Shown here one piece after another: positions 40,733 to 49,333 of a stretch of 64,000 nucleotides of DNA (positions are counted from its first letter, which is position 1; each line of letters begins with the position of its first letter). Source of the stretch: Prevotellaceae bacterium (lineage in GTDB: Bacteria > Bacteroidota > Bacteroidia > Bacteroidales > Bacteroidaceae); the NCBI GenBank assembly GCA_029219385.1, contig JAQXTH010000007.1, positions 31,968-95,967 of the forward strand. The letters run 5' to 3'. The notes under the pieces are model-generated. The model had not been told where the DNA came from and made no database searches. It worked only from the letters and a program-made list of their open reading frames with translations. Made by a program: the position numbers and the translations under genes.

Positions 40733-41244
40733 CCAAACGCTATTTTATCCATGCGCCACAAACCTTGGGCGCGCAACACTTGTTCCATAACGTCTCTAAC
40801 GCACCCCATGCCTCCCGACAGTGGCGAAACATAGCGCGAAATTTGCTGTATCTCGGGGGCGGCATCGGCCGGGCAACAAGGCAATCCACACGATGTCATC
40901 ACCTCATAGTCGGGTATGTCGTCGCCCATATAGACAACTTCGTGGGGGGCGAGCCCGAGTTTTTTCAAGAGTTCTTCATAAACTTTTACCTTTACTTTTG
41001 CCGAGAGGTGTATTTCTTTTACTCCCAAACCTTTATATCTGTTGACAATGGAGACGGAGTTGCCGCCGGTGATGATTGCAACATGAAAACCGAGTTTCAC
41101 CGCAAGCTGTATAGCATAGCCATCCTTTATGTTTACGCTGCGCATGGGAATGCCATCGTGGCCCGTGGGTATGGTGGAGGTGCTCAACACTCCGTCGACA
41201 TCAAAAAAGAATGCTTTTATGCAAGATAAATCATAGTTAATCAT
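40726..41244 (-). CDS. kdsC: 3-deoxy-manno-octulosonate-8-phosphatase (KdsC-type HAD)
   Basis: Removes the phosphate from Kdo-8-phosphate to give Kdo. The HAD motif I is FFFDVDGVLSTSTI near residue 12, motif II is AIITGGNS near 56, and the motif IV MGDDIPDYEVM is near 107. At 172 residues it is the small C0-type HAD tetramer subunit. Overlaps of seven and eight bases with maf and the DUF2520 gene show a tight operon. Together with kdsD and kdsA at 19-21 kb, it supports a complete Kdo route apart from kdsB. Confidence 0.93.
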   Translation of the reverse strand: MINYDLSCIKAFFFDVDGVLSTSTIPTGHDGIPMRSVNIKDGYAIQLAVKLGFHVAIITGGNSVSIVNRYKGLGVKEIHLSAKVKVKVYEELLKKLGLAPHEVVYMGDDIPDYEVMTSCGLPCCPADAAPEIQQISRYVSPLSGGMGCVRDVMEQVLRAQGLWRMDKIAFGW

Positions 41245-42031
41245 TTTGTTGTGAGTTTTTGTGATGTTTATACTTCATGATGTTTTGGCTCATGTTGCGA
41301 TAGATTTCCAATTCGTCGGGCAGGGTTTTCAGGAGTTGTTGGTGTCGTTTGAGTGTGGCATGGTCTTCTCTGACGGCCGGCCCTGTCTGTATGAGGCCGG
41401 GACTTGAGAGATTTGCTTTTCTTATTGTCTCGTTGACGAGTGGCAACACAACGGAAAAAGGCAGCCCGATCTCTTTGAGCAGTTTTTCAGCAATGGAAAA
41501 ATTGTGTGTAGTGAAGTTGCAGGCAAAGACACACGCCAAATGGAGCATTTCGCGCTGTCGGCTGTCGAGGTCGAAAACAAGGTCTGACATCGACGAAGCC
41601 AACAGTTTGAGTTTATCGGCCGAGGCCGGGTTGTTTGCTTCTATGAAAAAAGGAATCTCGGAGAAATTTGGTTCGATGTGTCGCGAAAAAGTCTGCATGG
41701 GATAGATCACCCCGCAATTTTCAAAAAAATTTTCAACCACAGCCATCGGCGTAGAGCCCGAGGTGTGGGCAACGACGGCTTTTGTGTTGTCTGTGGTTTC
41801 GTGGAGTTGTCGTGCCACATCGCCAATGGCGCTGTCTTTCACGCAAATGATATTTATCTCCGTGTTGTTTAAAACATCGTTCATGGAGGTGGAGCAGCAA
41901 AGATTTTTTTGGCGAAACAGAGAAAGAGGGTCTTCGCTGCGGTTCCAAACGCAGACGGTGTGCCCCTGCTCCACAAGGGCAGCCACAAGGTGAACCGCCA
42001 CGTTTCCGGCTCCGAGAATGCCTATCTTCAT
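41237..42031 (-). CDS. Rossmann-fold oxidoreductase with DUF2520
   Basis: NAD(P)-binding protein of the Rossmann-like/DUF2520 family, distantly related to pyrroline-5-carboxylate reductase (ProC) and 3-hydroxyisobutyrate dehydrogenases. The dinucleotide site is GILGAGNVAVHLVAALVEQG at residues 3-22. A C-terminal helical DUF2520 half (about 135-255) includes ACVFACNFTTHNFSIAEKLL. Length is 264. The substrate is unknown. It overlaps kdsC by eight bases and follows the GH13 amylase with a nine-base gap. Confidence 0.9.
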   Translation of the reverse strand: MKIGILGAGNVAVHLVAALVEQGHTVCVWNRSEDPLSLFRQKNLCCSTSMNDVLNNTEINIICVKDSAIGDVARQLHETTDNTKAVVAHTSGSTPMAVVENFFENCGVIYPMQTFSRHIEPNFSEIPFFIEANNPASADKLKLLASSMSDLVFDLDSRQREMLHLACVFACNFTTHNFSIAEKLLKEIGLPFSVVLPLVNETIRKANLSSPGLIQTGPAVREDHATLKRHQQLLKTLPDELEIYRNMSQNIMKYKHHKNSQQND

Positions 42032-42040
42032 ATCATATTG

Positions 42041-43741
42041 TTAATGTTGTTGCCTTTCGGGCTTGAATTGCAAAATGGCGGCACTCCACTCCCCTATTGC
42101 CACTTTGGCGGGGCGGTCGGGAAAGAAGTCGACAAAAGTCTTTTTGCCCGAGAGGAGTTCTTTTGCGTCATATCGACGAGGAGCGATTTCCAAAAAGTCA
42201 AACAAATGAGAGGGAATGTTCACCTCGACTTCAACGGGCGAGTTGCTGAAATTGCAAACAATCAGAGAGCAACTGTCTGCCGACCGCCTTGCGAAGGCAT
42301 ATTGTCGGTTGGGGTCAAACAGGGGATTGTTGAAATTCACATACATCAAGTCGTAGAAAAGACCCGAGGCGAAATCGGGGTGACCGGCGGCCGCTGAAAT
42401 GATTTTCTTATAGCAGGCATAGAGACGTTGCGATTCGGGCGAGAGATTTTTTGAAGAATAATTGCCCTTGCCTATCCATTGTTGAACGGTCTTCACCCTC
42501 CAATAGTCAAATATCGTGGTGCGCCCGTCGAGACCGCTGAACCCCTCGCGCTCCATTGCCGGCTCGCCAAACTCCTGTCCGAAATAGTGCATATATGGAT
42601 TGGTGTTCATCATTGCAGCCACCACCAGGGCAGGAATGCCTTTTTTCCCCTCACCGGCATAGAAGTCGCCGGCAAGGCGTTGCTCGTCGTGGTTTTCGAG
42701 AAAATAGAGCATGTGTTGCTTTATATCGTCGGTCTGTTGCCAACAATGAGTGATTGTGTGTGCACCCTTTTCCATGCGCACAACGCCCCTGAGCGTGTCA
42801 TAGAGCCCCACTTTGTCGTAGAGGTAATCAAAGCGACCGTGAAAAATATAGTCGCGATAGAGCGAGGGATTATAGACTTCGCCGATAAATTTTATATCGG
42901 GATATTGTGTCTTCACCCTTTTCACCGCCCAATCCCAAAATTCCACGGGCACCATCTCTGCCATGTCACACCTGAAAGCGTCGACCCCCTTTGCCGACCA
43001 AAAGAGCAAAATGTCACACATCTTTTGCCATGTGTCGGGCGTGGGTTTAAAGTGTTTTCCACTTCCTCCGCAATAATCAACGCCATAGTTCAGTTTCACT
43101 GTTTCATACCAGTCGTTAATGCCGGGCGTGTGGCAAAAACAATCGTTGCCTGTTGCTTTGGCGGGGTTTTCGATATAGGGCTGTGTCTCTGTTGAGGTCA
43201 TGTCAAAGCGGCAACAAAGTTTCTGCCCCGGAATATAATAGAAATTGTTTTGAGGGCTGAACGACAACAGGCTGTTGTCGGTTTCACCAAGGTCGCAAAC
43301 CCCCTCGGGCTTTGAGTCGGAGCCATATTGACGAGCCACATGATTTGGCACGAAATCAATAATCACTTTTAGTCCCACACGGTGTGTTCGCTCTATGAGG
43401 GCATCAAACTCTTCCATTCTTTTTTGGGGAGTTGAGGCCAAGTCGGGGTCGATGTCATAATAGTCTTTTATGGCATAGGGCGAGCCGGCTTTTCCTTTGA
43501 CCATGGCGCGGTGGTCGCGTTTTATGCCAAAGGAGCTGTAGTCTGTTTGTGTGGCGTGTTCCAAAAGGCCGGTATACCATATATGAGTTGTTCCGAGCGA
43601 CTTGATTTTTTTCAAGGCAGCGAGGGTGAAGTCGTTCATCTTGCCACAACCGTTTTGAGATATGTCGCCATTAAAAACGGGTTGGTCGACCTTGTTGCCG
43701 AAGAGTCGGGGCAAAACTTGATAGATTATAATTTTGCTCAT
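42041..43741 (-). CDS. Intracellular GH13 alpha-amylase-family enzyme
   Basis: Acts on alpha-glucans or maltodextrins in the cytoplasm; there is no signal peptide. Four GH13 regions are present: I DFVPNHVAR near residue 120, II DAFRCDMAE (nucleophile Asp near 257), III FIGEVYNPS (acid Glu near 283) and IV FLENHDEQR (Asp near 348). A C-terminal beta domain spans about 470-566. Its 566 residues are one catalytic module with no starch-binding domain. The exact bond preference (alpha-amylase, maltogenic, transferase) is not readable from this. The gene starts directly after the fabD terminator. Confidence 0.92.
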   Translation of the reverse strand: MSKIIIYQVLPRLFGNKVDQPVFNGDISQNGCGKMNDFTLAALKKIKSLGTTHIWYTGLLEHATQTDYSSFGIKRDHRAMVKGKAGSPYAIKDYYDIDPDLASTPQKRMEEFDALIERTHRVGLKVIIDFVPNHVARQYGSDSKPEGVCDLGETDNSLLSFSPQNNFYYIPGQKLCCRFDMTSTETQPYIENPAKATGNDCFCHTPGINDWYETVKLNYGVDYCGGSGKHFKPTPDTWQKMCDILLFWSAKGVDAFRCDMAEMVPVEFWDWAVKRVKTQYPDIKFIGEVYNPSLYRDYIFHGRFDYLYDKVGLYDTLRGVVRMEKGAHTITHCWQQTDDIKQHMLYFLENHDEQRLAGDFYAGEGKKGIPALVVAAMMNTNPYMHYFGQEFGEPAMEREGFSGLDGRTTIFDYWRVKTVQQWIGKGNYSSKNLSPESQRLYACYKKIISAAAGHPDFASGLFYDLMYVNFNNPLFDPNRQYAFARRSADSCSLIVCNFSNSPVEVEVNIPSHLFDFLEIAPRRYDAKELLSGKKTFVDFFPDRPAKVAIGEWSAAILQFKPERQQH

Positions 43742-43749
43742 ATTTTTTT

Positions 43750-43785
43750 AAAAAGCCCACCCTAAAAAGGATTTTTGGGGTGGGC
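43750..43785 (-). terminator. Intrinsic terminator after fabD
   Basis: Read on minus: stem GCCCACCC (43785-43778) with GGGTGGGC (43762-43755), a 15-base loop that is itself A/T complementary, and a T5 tail at 43754-43750. It ends only about nine bases before the GH13 amylase start codon. Confidence 0.85.
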
Positions 43786-43822
43786 ACAGTTTAATGGTCT
43801 TAAATAGTAAGAATGTGTGAAA

Positions 43823-44719
43823 TTACTCCATGCCATGATACGAAACGGCATCGTTTCCCTTGCAGATCTTGGCAATCATGCCCTGCAGAGCCTTGCCGGG
43901 GCCGCACTCGGTGAAATCGGTTGCTCCGTCGCTCACCATGGCCTGCACCTCATAGGTCCATTTCACGGGGGCAGTGAGTTGGGCAATAAGGTTTTGCTTA
44001 ATCTCTTCGGGGCAGGTGTGGGGCTTTGCGTCTACATTCTGATAAACAGGCACGGTGGGTTTGCTAAACACGGTAGCCTCGATGGCCGATTGCAACTCGT
44101 CTTTGGCGGGCTGCATCAAGGGCGAGTGGAAAGCACCGCCCACAGGCAGTGGCAATGCGCGCTTTGCTCCGGCTGCCTTTAGTGCCTCGCAGGCTTGGGC
44201 AACGGCTTCGTTGTTTCCAGAAATAACAAGTTGACCGGGATTGTTATAGTTGGCGGGCACCACAATATTGCCCGGCTTAGAAATCGAGGCGCATATCTCC
44301 TCTATTTTTTCATCGGCCAAACCAATGATGGCTGCCATTGTGGAGGGGGCTTGCTCACATGCTTTCTGCATGGCAAGGGCACGCTTGCTGACTAATTTCA
44401 AACCGTCTTCAAAAGACAATGCTCCTGCCGCTACAAGGGCAGAAAACTCACCCAAAGAGTGTCCGCCCACCATATCATATTGAGCCTTGTCGCCTGCACA
44501 AATCGCACTGATGACCGAGTGAAGGAACACGGCGGGTTGGGTTACCTTTGTTTGTTTGAGTTCTTCTGCTGTGCCCTCAAACATAATTTTTGTAATTTCA
44601 AATCCCAAGATTTCATTAGCCTTGTCAAACAATTCCTTTGCTTTGGGATTGCTTTCGTAAAGGTCTTTGCCCATTCCGGGAAACTGGGCACCTTGTCCGG
44701 GAAACACAAATGCTTTCAT
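43823..44719 (-). CDS. fabD: Malonyl-CoA:ACP transacylase
   Basis: Loads malonate onto acyl carrier protein for fatty acid synthesis. The N-terminal VFPGQGAQFPGMGKDLYE and the catalytic serine motif GGHSLGEFSALVAAGAL (Ser near residue 91) are clear, and the His in GAFHSPLMQPA lies near 200. The 298-residue length is typical. Other fab genes are not in the window, so it stands alone between its own promoter and a strong terminator. Confidence 0.96.
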   Translation of the reverse strand: MKAFVFPGQGAQFPGMGKDLYESNPKAKELFDKANEILGFEITKIMFEGTAEELKQTKVTQPAVFLHSVISAICAGDKAQYDMVGGHSLGEFSALVAAGALSFEDGLKLVSKRALAMQKACEQAPSTMAAIIGLADEKIEEICASISKPGNIVVPANYNNPGQLVISGNNEAVAQACEALKAAGAKRALPLPVGGAFHSPLMQPAKDELQSAIEATVFSKPTVPVYQNVDAKPHTCPEEIKQNLIAQLTAPVKWTYEVQAMVSDGATDFTECGPGKALQGMIAKICKGNDAVSYHGME

Positions 44720-44781
44720 GTTAAATATGTTTTAAATAATAATATTTTTATGTTTACTCTGCAAGAGAGTGGTTTGTTGTG

Positions 44782-44789
44782 CAAAAGTA
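44782..44789 (-). promoter_or_regulatory. Bacteroidota -7 promoter box for fabD
   Basis: Minus-strand TACTTTTG fits TAnnTTTG and lies 63 bases upstream of the fabD start. No -33 box is obvious. Confidence 0.5.
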
Positions 44790-44838
44790 ATACTTTTTTA
44801 TTTTCTTGCCACGTTTAAATGGGGTAAATGTGGCAGAG

Positions 44839-44908
44839 GTGATTAAGTATTAGTGATTAAGTAGTGGTAATTAAGTATTAGTGATTAAGTAGAGGTGATT
44901 AAAAACGG
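44839..44908. repeat. Five-unit 14-bp tandem repeat across the GH2 stop codon
   Basis: Units begin at 44839, 44853, 44867, 44881 and 44895. The consensus is GTGATTAAGTATTA alternating with GTGATTAAGTAGNG, giving a 28-bp superperiod. The last unit diverges after ten bases and includes the TTA (minus TAA) stop of the GH2 gene at 44899-44901. Confidence 0.85.
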
Positions 44909-47900
44909 CCGGTCAGTCTTATTTTATATTCCACCTCTTTTTGTGGAATGACGTAACGCTCCATCGGACCGGGACCGCAACTTGCATTGCCAAGTCCGCG
45001 TTGCGCACCATCGAGATGAAGCACTATATAGGGTCTCTTCTCGAGTTGCCATGAGTGGGGCGCATTCATAAGGTCTTCGTCAGTATAGCGACCGGCAGAA
45101 AAAGACACATTGCCCTCGGTCTCGATAAAGAGGCCGCGCCCTTGGCGGTCTTTCATCAGCAGGCTCCTCATCTCGCCGCGGTCTCCGGTGGTTTGGGGTT
45201 TTATGTATGGCTCGCCCAAATTGTCAACGGTGGCAGAATATTTACCCACAGTCACACCACAACGACGGTCGGGATAGTTTTCCACAGGGCCGAGCGCATA
45301 GTATTCAATTTCCGACAAAGCCGAATCAATGGCACAAGCCACCCCTGCCCGTCTAAGCCGGTTTGAATGGGGAACGATAGAAACATCAATGTCAACCGTT
45401 CCGTTCGAACAGATATTGTAGACAAGTTTTTGGTCGGCAATCTCTCCCTTGCGCAAAGTAGAGACCGAGACCAAATTTTTATCTTGCTTGTCGACCGTTA
45501 TGGAGGCAACAGAATCGAGACCGTTGTCTGTGGTTGCAAATCGGTCGTTTTCGATCCAGCGGTGATTGTCGAAAACAAACCCTTGGCCCTCGGCCAACAC
45601 TTCTCTGCCGCCAAAAGCAAGCGAGGTGGCAACAGAGGTGTGTTTGTCGAAAACAATTTTGATCTTGTCGTTAGATACGCTCAAGAGATTGTCTTTGTCT
45701 GAAACAACCAAGGACTTGCCCCGTTTTGCAACCGTTTCAATGGCTTTCAGCCTGCCGCGAGGTTGAACGACAAACTGCCATTTCGCAATCTCGTGGCCCT
45801 TGTCGGCAAACGCGTTTCCCCTCTTATATCGGGCATGAAGATTGAGCAAAATTTCCGAAGACTTAAACTTCTTTGCATTGAGTTTGGGAATGGTGACCAA
45901 ACAACTGTCGCCTGCCAACACCCGTGGCAGAACCAAGGTCGACGACCCCAAGTCTTCTCCATCGGCCAAATATTCATAAGAAATCTCTATGTCATCGAGC
46001 GAAACAAAAGAAAATTTGTTTCTCACCAAAATGCGCAGATTGCCCCTTTCGTCGTTTTCAACACGACGGAAACCAATGTTTTGCTGAGCATATTTCACCT
46101 CAGTCAACTTTGCCGTGGCTTGTCGCTCGGCCGTCACAATGCCGTTGGAGCAAAAATTGCCCTGGTGAGGACCGGGAAAGTCATATCCCGTGTGCAGGCG
46201 ATAAATGCCGCGCTTAATCTCCGAGGGATTATAGATGGCCTGGTCTGTCCAGTCCCAAATGCAACCACCGATGGTCGAGTTGCTTTGCTCCATAATGTTC
46301 CAATAATGGTCGAGATTGCCAATGGCGTTGCCCATGGCGTGGGCATATTCGCAGATAAACATAGGCTTGTCGAGATTTGACGTGTTTCTTTTCATCCACT
46401 CAACAGAGGGATACATCTTGGAATAGAAATCCGAATAGCGCGAACCGCCATAGTCTTTGTCTATGCGCGTGCCCTCATAGTGAATGGGGCGAGAGGGGTC
46501 TGACCCATGGGCCACCTCATAGCAATATTTAAAATTATCGCCCGCGCCACTCTCGTTGCCCAAACTCCACATCACTATCGACGAGAAGTTTCTCAGCGTG
46601 GCCACCATCCTCTCTATGCGGTCTCCAAAAGCCGGCTCCCACGATTTCAAAGACGAAATGCTCTGGTTGGCATGGTCTTCGAGATCTGCCTCGCAACACA
46701 CATACAAACCATAGTGGTCAAACATTCTATACATTCTCACGTCGTTGGGATAGTGAGAAGTGCGTATGGTGTTGATGTTGTTTTGCTTCATCATCAAGAC
46801 ATCTCTCTTCATCGACTCGGTGCTCACGGTGCGACCCGTCAGCGGGTCGGTGTCGTGGCGGTTTACGCCCTTCAGAAAAATTCTTTTGCCGTTGAGACAT
46901 AAAAGAGAATTCTTAATCTCAACCCTGCGAACCCCATATTTTGTGGAAAAAGCCATCACGTCGCGACCCTCCCCGTCTCTCTGCACCACTCTCAGCGTAT
47001 AGAGCCAAGGCCTCTCGGCCGACCACAAAAGGGGAGATTCTACATCAAACGAGGACTCATATTCCCCCTCGTCCACCTTGTCGGCAACCATGTTGCCCAA
47101 CTCTCTCCCCGTAGGGTCAAACAGTTTCACTCTCACCCTGCCCTCGCCCAAATCACCGTCGGCAAACATTCTCACGCTGATCTTGGCACTCGCGAAATCG
47201 TCGGTCAAACTACACGAAACACGATGATCCCTTATGCTCGAAGACGGAACATTATACAGACTCACCGACCTGAATATTCCACTCATTCTAAACATATCCT
47301 GACACTCCAGATAAGAACCGTCACACCACCTCAACACCTGCACCACCAGCCTGTTGCTGCCCTCCTTGCTCAAATAAGGAGTCACGTCAAACTCTGCCAC
47401 GTTGTTAGACCCCTGGCTATAGCCCACATAATTGCCGTTGAGATAAACAAAGGCTGCACTATATATGCCACCAAAGTGGAGAATAGTCTTTCCCCCCTGC
47501 CAAGATTGGTCAATGTCAAACTCGCGACTATAGGTGCCCACGGGATTGACGGCATAGTTGCGCCCCCCGTCGTTAAATCCGTTTCGTGCCTTGATAAAAG
47601 GAGGAGTGTTGGAATGAGGATATTCCACGTTGCAATATATGGGCTTGTCGTAGCCCTGCATCTCCCAGCAGCCGGGCACAGCGATGTCTGCCCACTCCTC
47701 AAACCTCTCTTCGCCCTCGGCCGAGAGAGCCAACCCATCGGGGCGCAGTTCGGGCGAGGCGACAAAGTCAAACTTCCACTGCCCGTCGAGCGAGCGATAG
47801 AGCGAACTGTGGGGCTCTACCCACGGCGTGGCATAATAAGCCGAGTCGCTCACCATCTCCTCTTCGCTCCCGTATGGCAAATATGCCGCCACGGCAGGCA

Positions 47901-48744
47901 GTTTGTTTTCCTGAAACACCGTTTCGTCTTCCCACATGGGTGATTTGATCTTGGGCCTTTCCGTCTCTTCTATGAAAAAGCGTCCGGAGGGGTCGTTTCT
48001 GTCAACACCCTTAAGTTTCAGTCGGCCGTCGACCAAGGCAAACATCTTCTGCTTGTTGTGGCTGAGCAACAAACAGACCCCCTCTCCCACCGGCAGGAGC
48101 GTCATCAGGGCATTGCCCGGATTGCCCGGCGCAGCGGGCCATTGAATGAGGCAGTCGATATGAGCATTGTCGCCCCCGTCGTCAAAATTCTGATTATAAA
48201 AAGCGTTGCCCACCAAGTGTTTGTTTTTTCCCAAAGTCTTTATGGTCCAATATTGCCCTCGGTTCAGCGAGTCGGCTTTCTCCAATAAAATCGGAGAATT
48301 ATTGTTGCCGTTGTCGGCGTTGCCCAACACCATGCTGCGGTCTCTCTCCAGGCGAAAACGATAGGTCGCGTCGGGAGAAGAAGCAAAAAAATCCGACTCC
48401 TTTATTGTGACCCTCAGAGGCGTTTGAGGGTGATGCGTTGCGTTTGTGGGAGAAATCTGATAGGTGTTGTTGCCCATAGGCTTGACAGTCCATTTCTGGA
48501 GTTCGTCTGAGCCATTTTCTTCGCCGAGCTCCATTTTGCCATCGACATATCTCAGGGCGCGGTGAGAGAACGGGTCAACAATTCGCCATGAGCCCGAGAG
48601 GGGCGATAATTCGAAGACCTGCCCCTCATAATCCTTTTCAATGGGCGACACATCATATAGTGCACCACGGCGAAACACCTGTGCCGACAACGAAGCAGCC
48701 ATAAACACGAGCACCAAAAACGCAATTCTGAACATAACAAACAA
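44899..48744 (-). CDS. Secreted GH2 beta-galactosidase-like enzyme with N-terminal ricin-like domain
   Basis: Large secreted glycosidase of 1281 residues. A signal peptide covers 1-21. Residues about 25-280 form an extra module with ricin-type QxW-like motifs (LQKWTVKP near 85, GQYWTIKT near 170), suggesting a glycan-binding beta-trefoil. The GH2 part follows: sugar-binding domain (about 320-500), Ig-like domain (about 500-610), barrel (about 620-910) with acid/base Glu in SLGNESG near 730 and nucleophile Glu in FICEYAHAMGN near 798, then the beta-galactosidase small-chain domain. LacZ-type specificity is likely but not proven. The start could be the second Met (MFRIAF). A TATATTTG promoter box lies upstream. 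Confidence 0.93.
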   Translation of the reverse strand: MFVMFRIAFLVLVFMAASLSAQVFRRGALYDVSPIEKDYEGQVFELSPLSGSWRIVDPFSHRALRYVDGKMELGEENGSDELQKWTVKPMGNNTYQISPTNATHHPQTPLRVTIKESDFFASSPDATYRFRLERDRSMVLGNADNGNNNSPILLEKADSLNRGQYWTIKTLGKNKHLVGNAFYNQNFDDGGDNAHIDCLIQWPAAPGNPGNALMTLLPVGEGVCLLLSHNKQKMFALVDGRLKLKGVDRNDPSGRFFIEETERPKIKSPMWEDETVFQENKLPAVAAYLPYGSEEEMVSDSAYYATPWVEPHSSLYRSLDGQWKFDFVASPELRPDGLALSAEGEERFEEWADIAVPGCWEMQGYDKPIYCNVEYPHSNTPPFIKARNGFNDGGRNYAVNPVGTYSREFDIDQSWQGGKTILHFGGIYSAAFVYLNGNYVGYSQGSNNVAEFDVTPYLSKEGSNRLVVQVLRWCDGSYLECQDMFRMSGIFRSVSLYNVPSSSIRDHRVSCSLTDDFASAKISVRMFADGDLGEGRVRVKLFDPTGRELGNMVADKVDEGEYESSFDVESPLLWSAERPWLYTLRVVQRDGEGRDVMAFSTKYGVRRVEIKNSLLCLNGKRIFLKGVNRHDTDPLTGRTVSTESMKRDVLMMKQNNINTIRTSHYPNDVRMYRMFDHYGLYVCCEADLEDHANQSISSLKSWEPAFGDRIERMVATLRNFSSIVMWSLGNESGAGDNFKYCYEVAHGSDPSRPIHYEGTRIDKDYGGSRYSDFYSKMYPSVEWMKRNTSNLDKPMFICEYAHAMGNAIGNLDHYWNIMEQSNSTIGGCIWDWTDQAIYNPSEIKRGIYRLHTGYDFPGPHQGNFCSNGIVTAERQATAKLTEVKYAQQNIGFRRVENDERGNLRILVRNKFSFVSLDDIEISYEYLADGEDLGSSTLVLPRVLAGDSCLVTIPKLNAKKFKSSEILLNLHARYKRGNAFADKGHEIAKWQFVVQPRGRLKAIETVAKRGKSLVVSDKDNLLSVSNDKIKIVFDKHTSVATSLAFGGREVLAEGQGFVFDNHRWIENDRFATTDNGLDSVASITVDKQDKNLVSVSTLRKGEIADQKLVYNICSNGTVDIDVSIVPHSNRLRRAGVACAIDSALSEIEYYALGPVENYPDRRCGVTVGKYSATVDNLGEPYIKPQTTGDRGEMRSLLMKDRQGRGLFIETEGNVSFSAGRYTDEDLMNAPHSWQLEKRPYIVLHLDGAQRGLGNASCGPGPMERYVIPQKEVEYKIRLTGRF

Positions 48745-48778
48745 AATTTAAAAAAACTTCAAAAATCTATTATTTCTG

Positions 48779-48786
48779 CAAATATA
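48779..48786 (-). promoter_or_regulatory. Bacteroidota -7 promoter box for GH2 gene
   Basis: Minus-strand TATATTTG fits TAnnTTTG and lies 35 bases upstream of the GH2 start. Confidence 0.5.
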
Positions 48787-48850
48787 ATAGTTTTCGACAC
48801 AAAATCCCAACCCCCGGGGGCATAATAATGATTTTCACCACAAAAAAACA

Positions 48851-48870
48851 GACTTTGAGACATTTGTGAC
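48851..48870 (-). repeat. Short GTCACA/GTCTCA-type repeat in inverted orientation
   Basis: Read on minus: GTCACAAAT, GTCTCAAA, GTC. The units match the array at 49073-49200 but face the opposite way, so the two bracket the palindromes between them. Confidence 0.65.
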
Positions 48871-48910
48871 ACGATCAGCCTATAGGCGTGGGTGGGGTAA
48901 TCGACCATGC

Positions 48911-49015
48911 GGTAGGGGCAAGCCCCTACCCTAATCTATTAAACCCCTACGGGGTTGAGAGCCAATTTATTAAGCTCTGAAAGGGCGACATAGAATAGCA
49001 GGGGCTTGCCCCTGC
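48911..49015. repeat. Cluster of three GC-rich palindromes (REP-like)
   Basis: Three hairpins in 105 bases: 48911-48930 (nine-base arms GGTAGGGGC/GCCCCTACC), 48942-48956 (AACCCC-TAC-GGGGTT) and 48998-49015 (eight-base arms GCAGGGGC/GCCCCTGC). The first and last share the core GGGGC..GCCCC. Similar GC-rich palindromic spacers are familiar from intergenic DNA of other Bacteroidota. No open frame with coding character crosses them. Confidence 0.75.
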
Positions 49016-49072
49016 GGACATGGCAACGACAATGGCGGACCGACGGTTGCCGAGTGACTTTTTGCAACGTTT

Positions 49073-49200
49073 GTCTCAAAGACTCATCGGTCTCAAAGTC
49101 ACAAAGTCACATCGGTCACAAAAGTCACATCGGTCACAAAGTCACAAAAGTCACAAAAGTCACATCGGTCACAAAGTCTCATCGGTCTCAAAGTCTCAAA
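49073..49200 (+). repeat. 15-unit GTCACA/GTCTCA short tandem array
   Basis: 128 bases divide exactly into 15 units of 8 or 9 bases, each starting GTCACA or GTCTCA (once GACTCA) and ending AA, AAA or TCG. GTCTC-type units sit at both ends and GTCAC-type units in the middle. The rest of the 48745-49333 gap holds the palindrome cluster, the GH2 promoter and the lplA promoter, with no gene. Confidence 0.9.
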
Positions 49201-49268
49201 GGTGGCATGAATATTCTCCCACGGTTTGCGAGGAAATGTGATTTGAGAGTTTTTGAGTGTAAAATGGA

Positions 49269-49297
49269 TTGGTTTCAGAAATATTTTTCTAAATTTG
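49269..49297 (+). promoter_or_regulatory. Bacteroidota -33/-7 promoter for lplA-gcv unit
   Basis: TTG at 49269-49271 and TAAATTTG at 49290-49297 with an 18-base spacer match the Bacteroidota promoter pattern. It lies 36 bases before the lplA start at 49334. Confidence 0.6.
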
Positions 49298-49333
49298 CCA
49301 TGTTTCGCAAAGTTAATCAAGAGTTTTATCTTA

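Noticed and set aside
49073..49200. Possible CRISPR array
   Set aside because: Units are 8-9 bases, directly adjacent with no unique spacers, and no cas genes are present.
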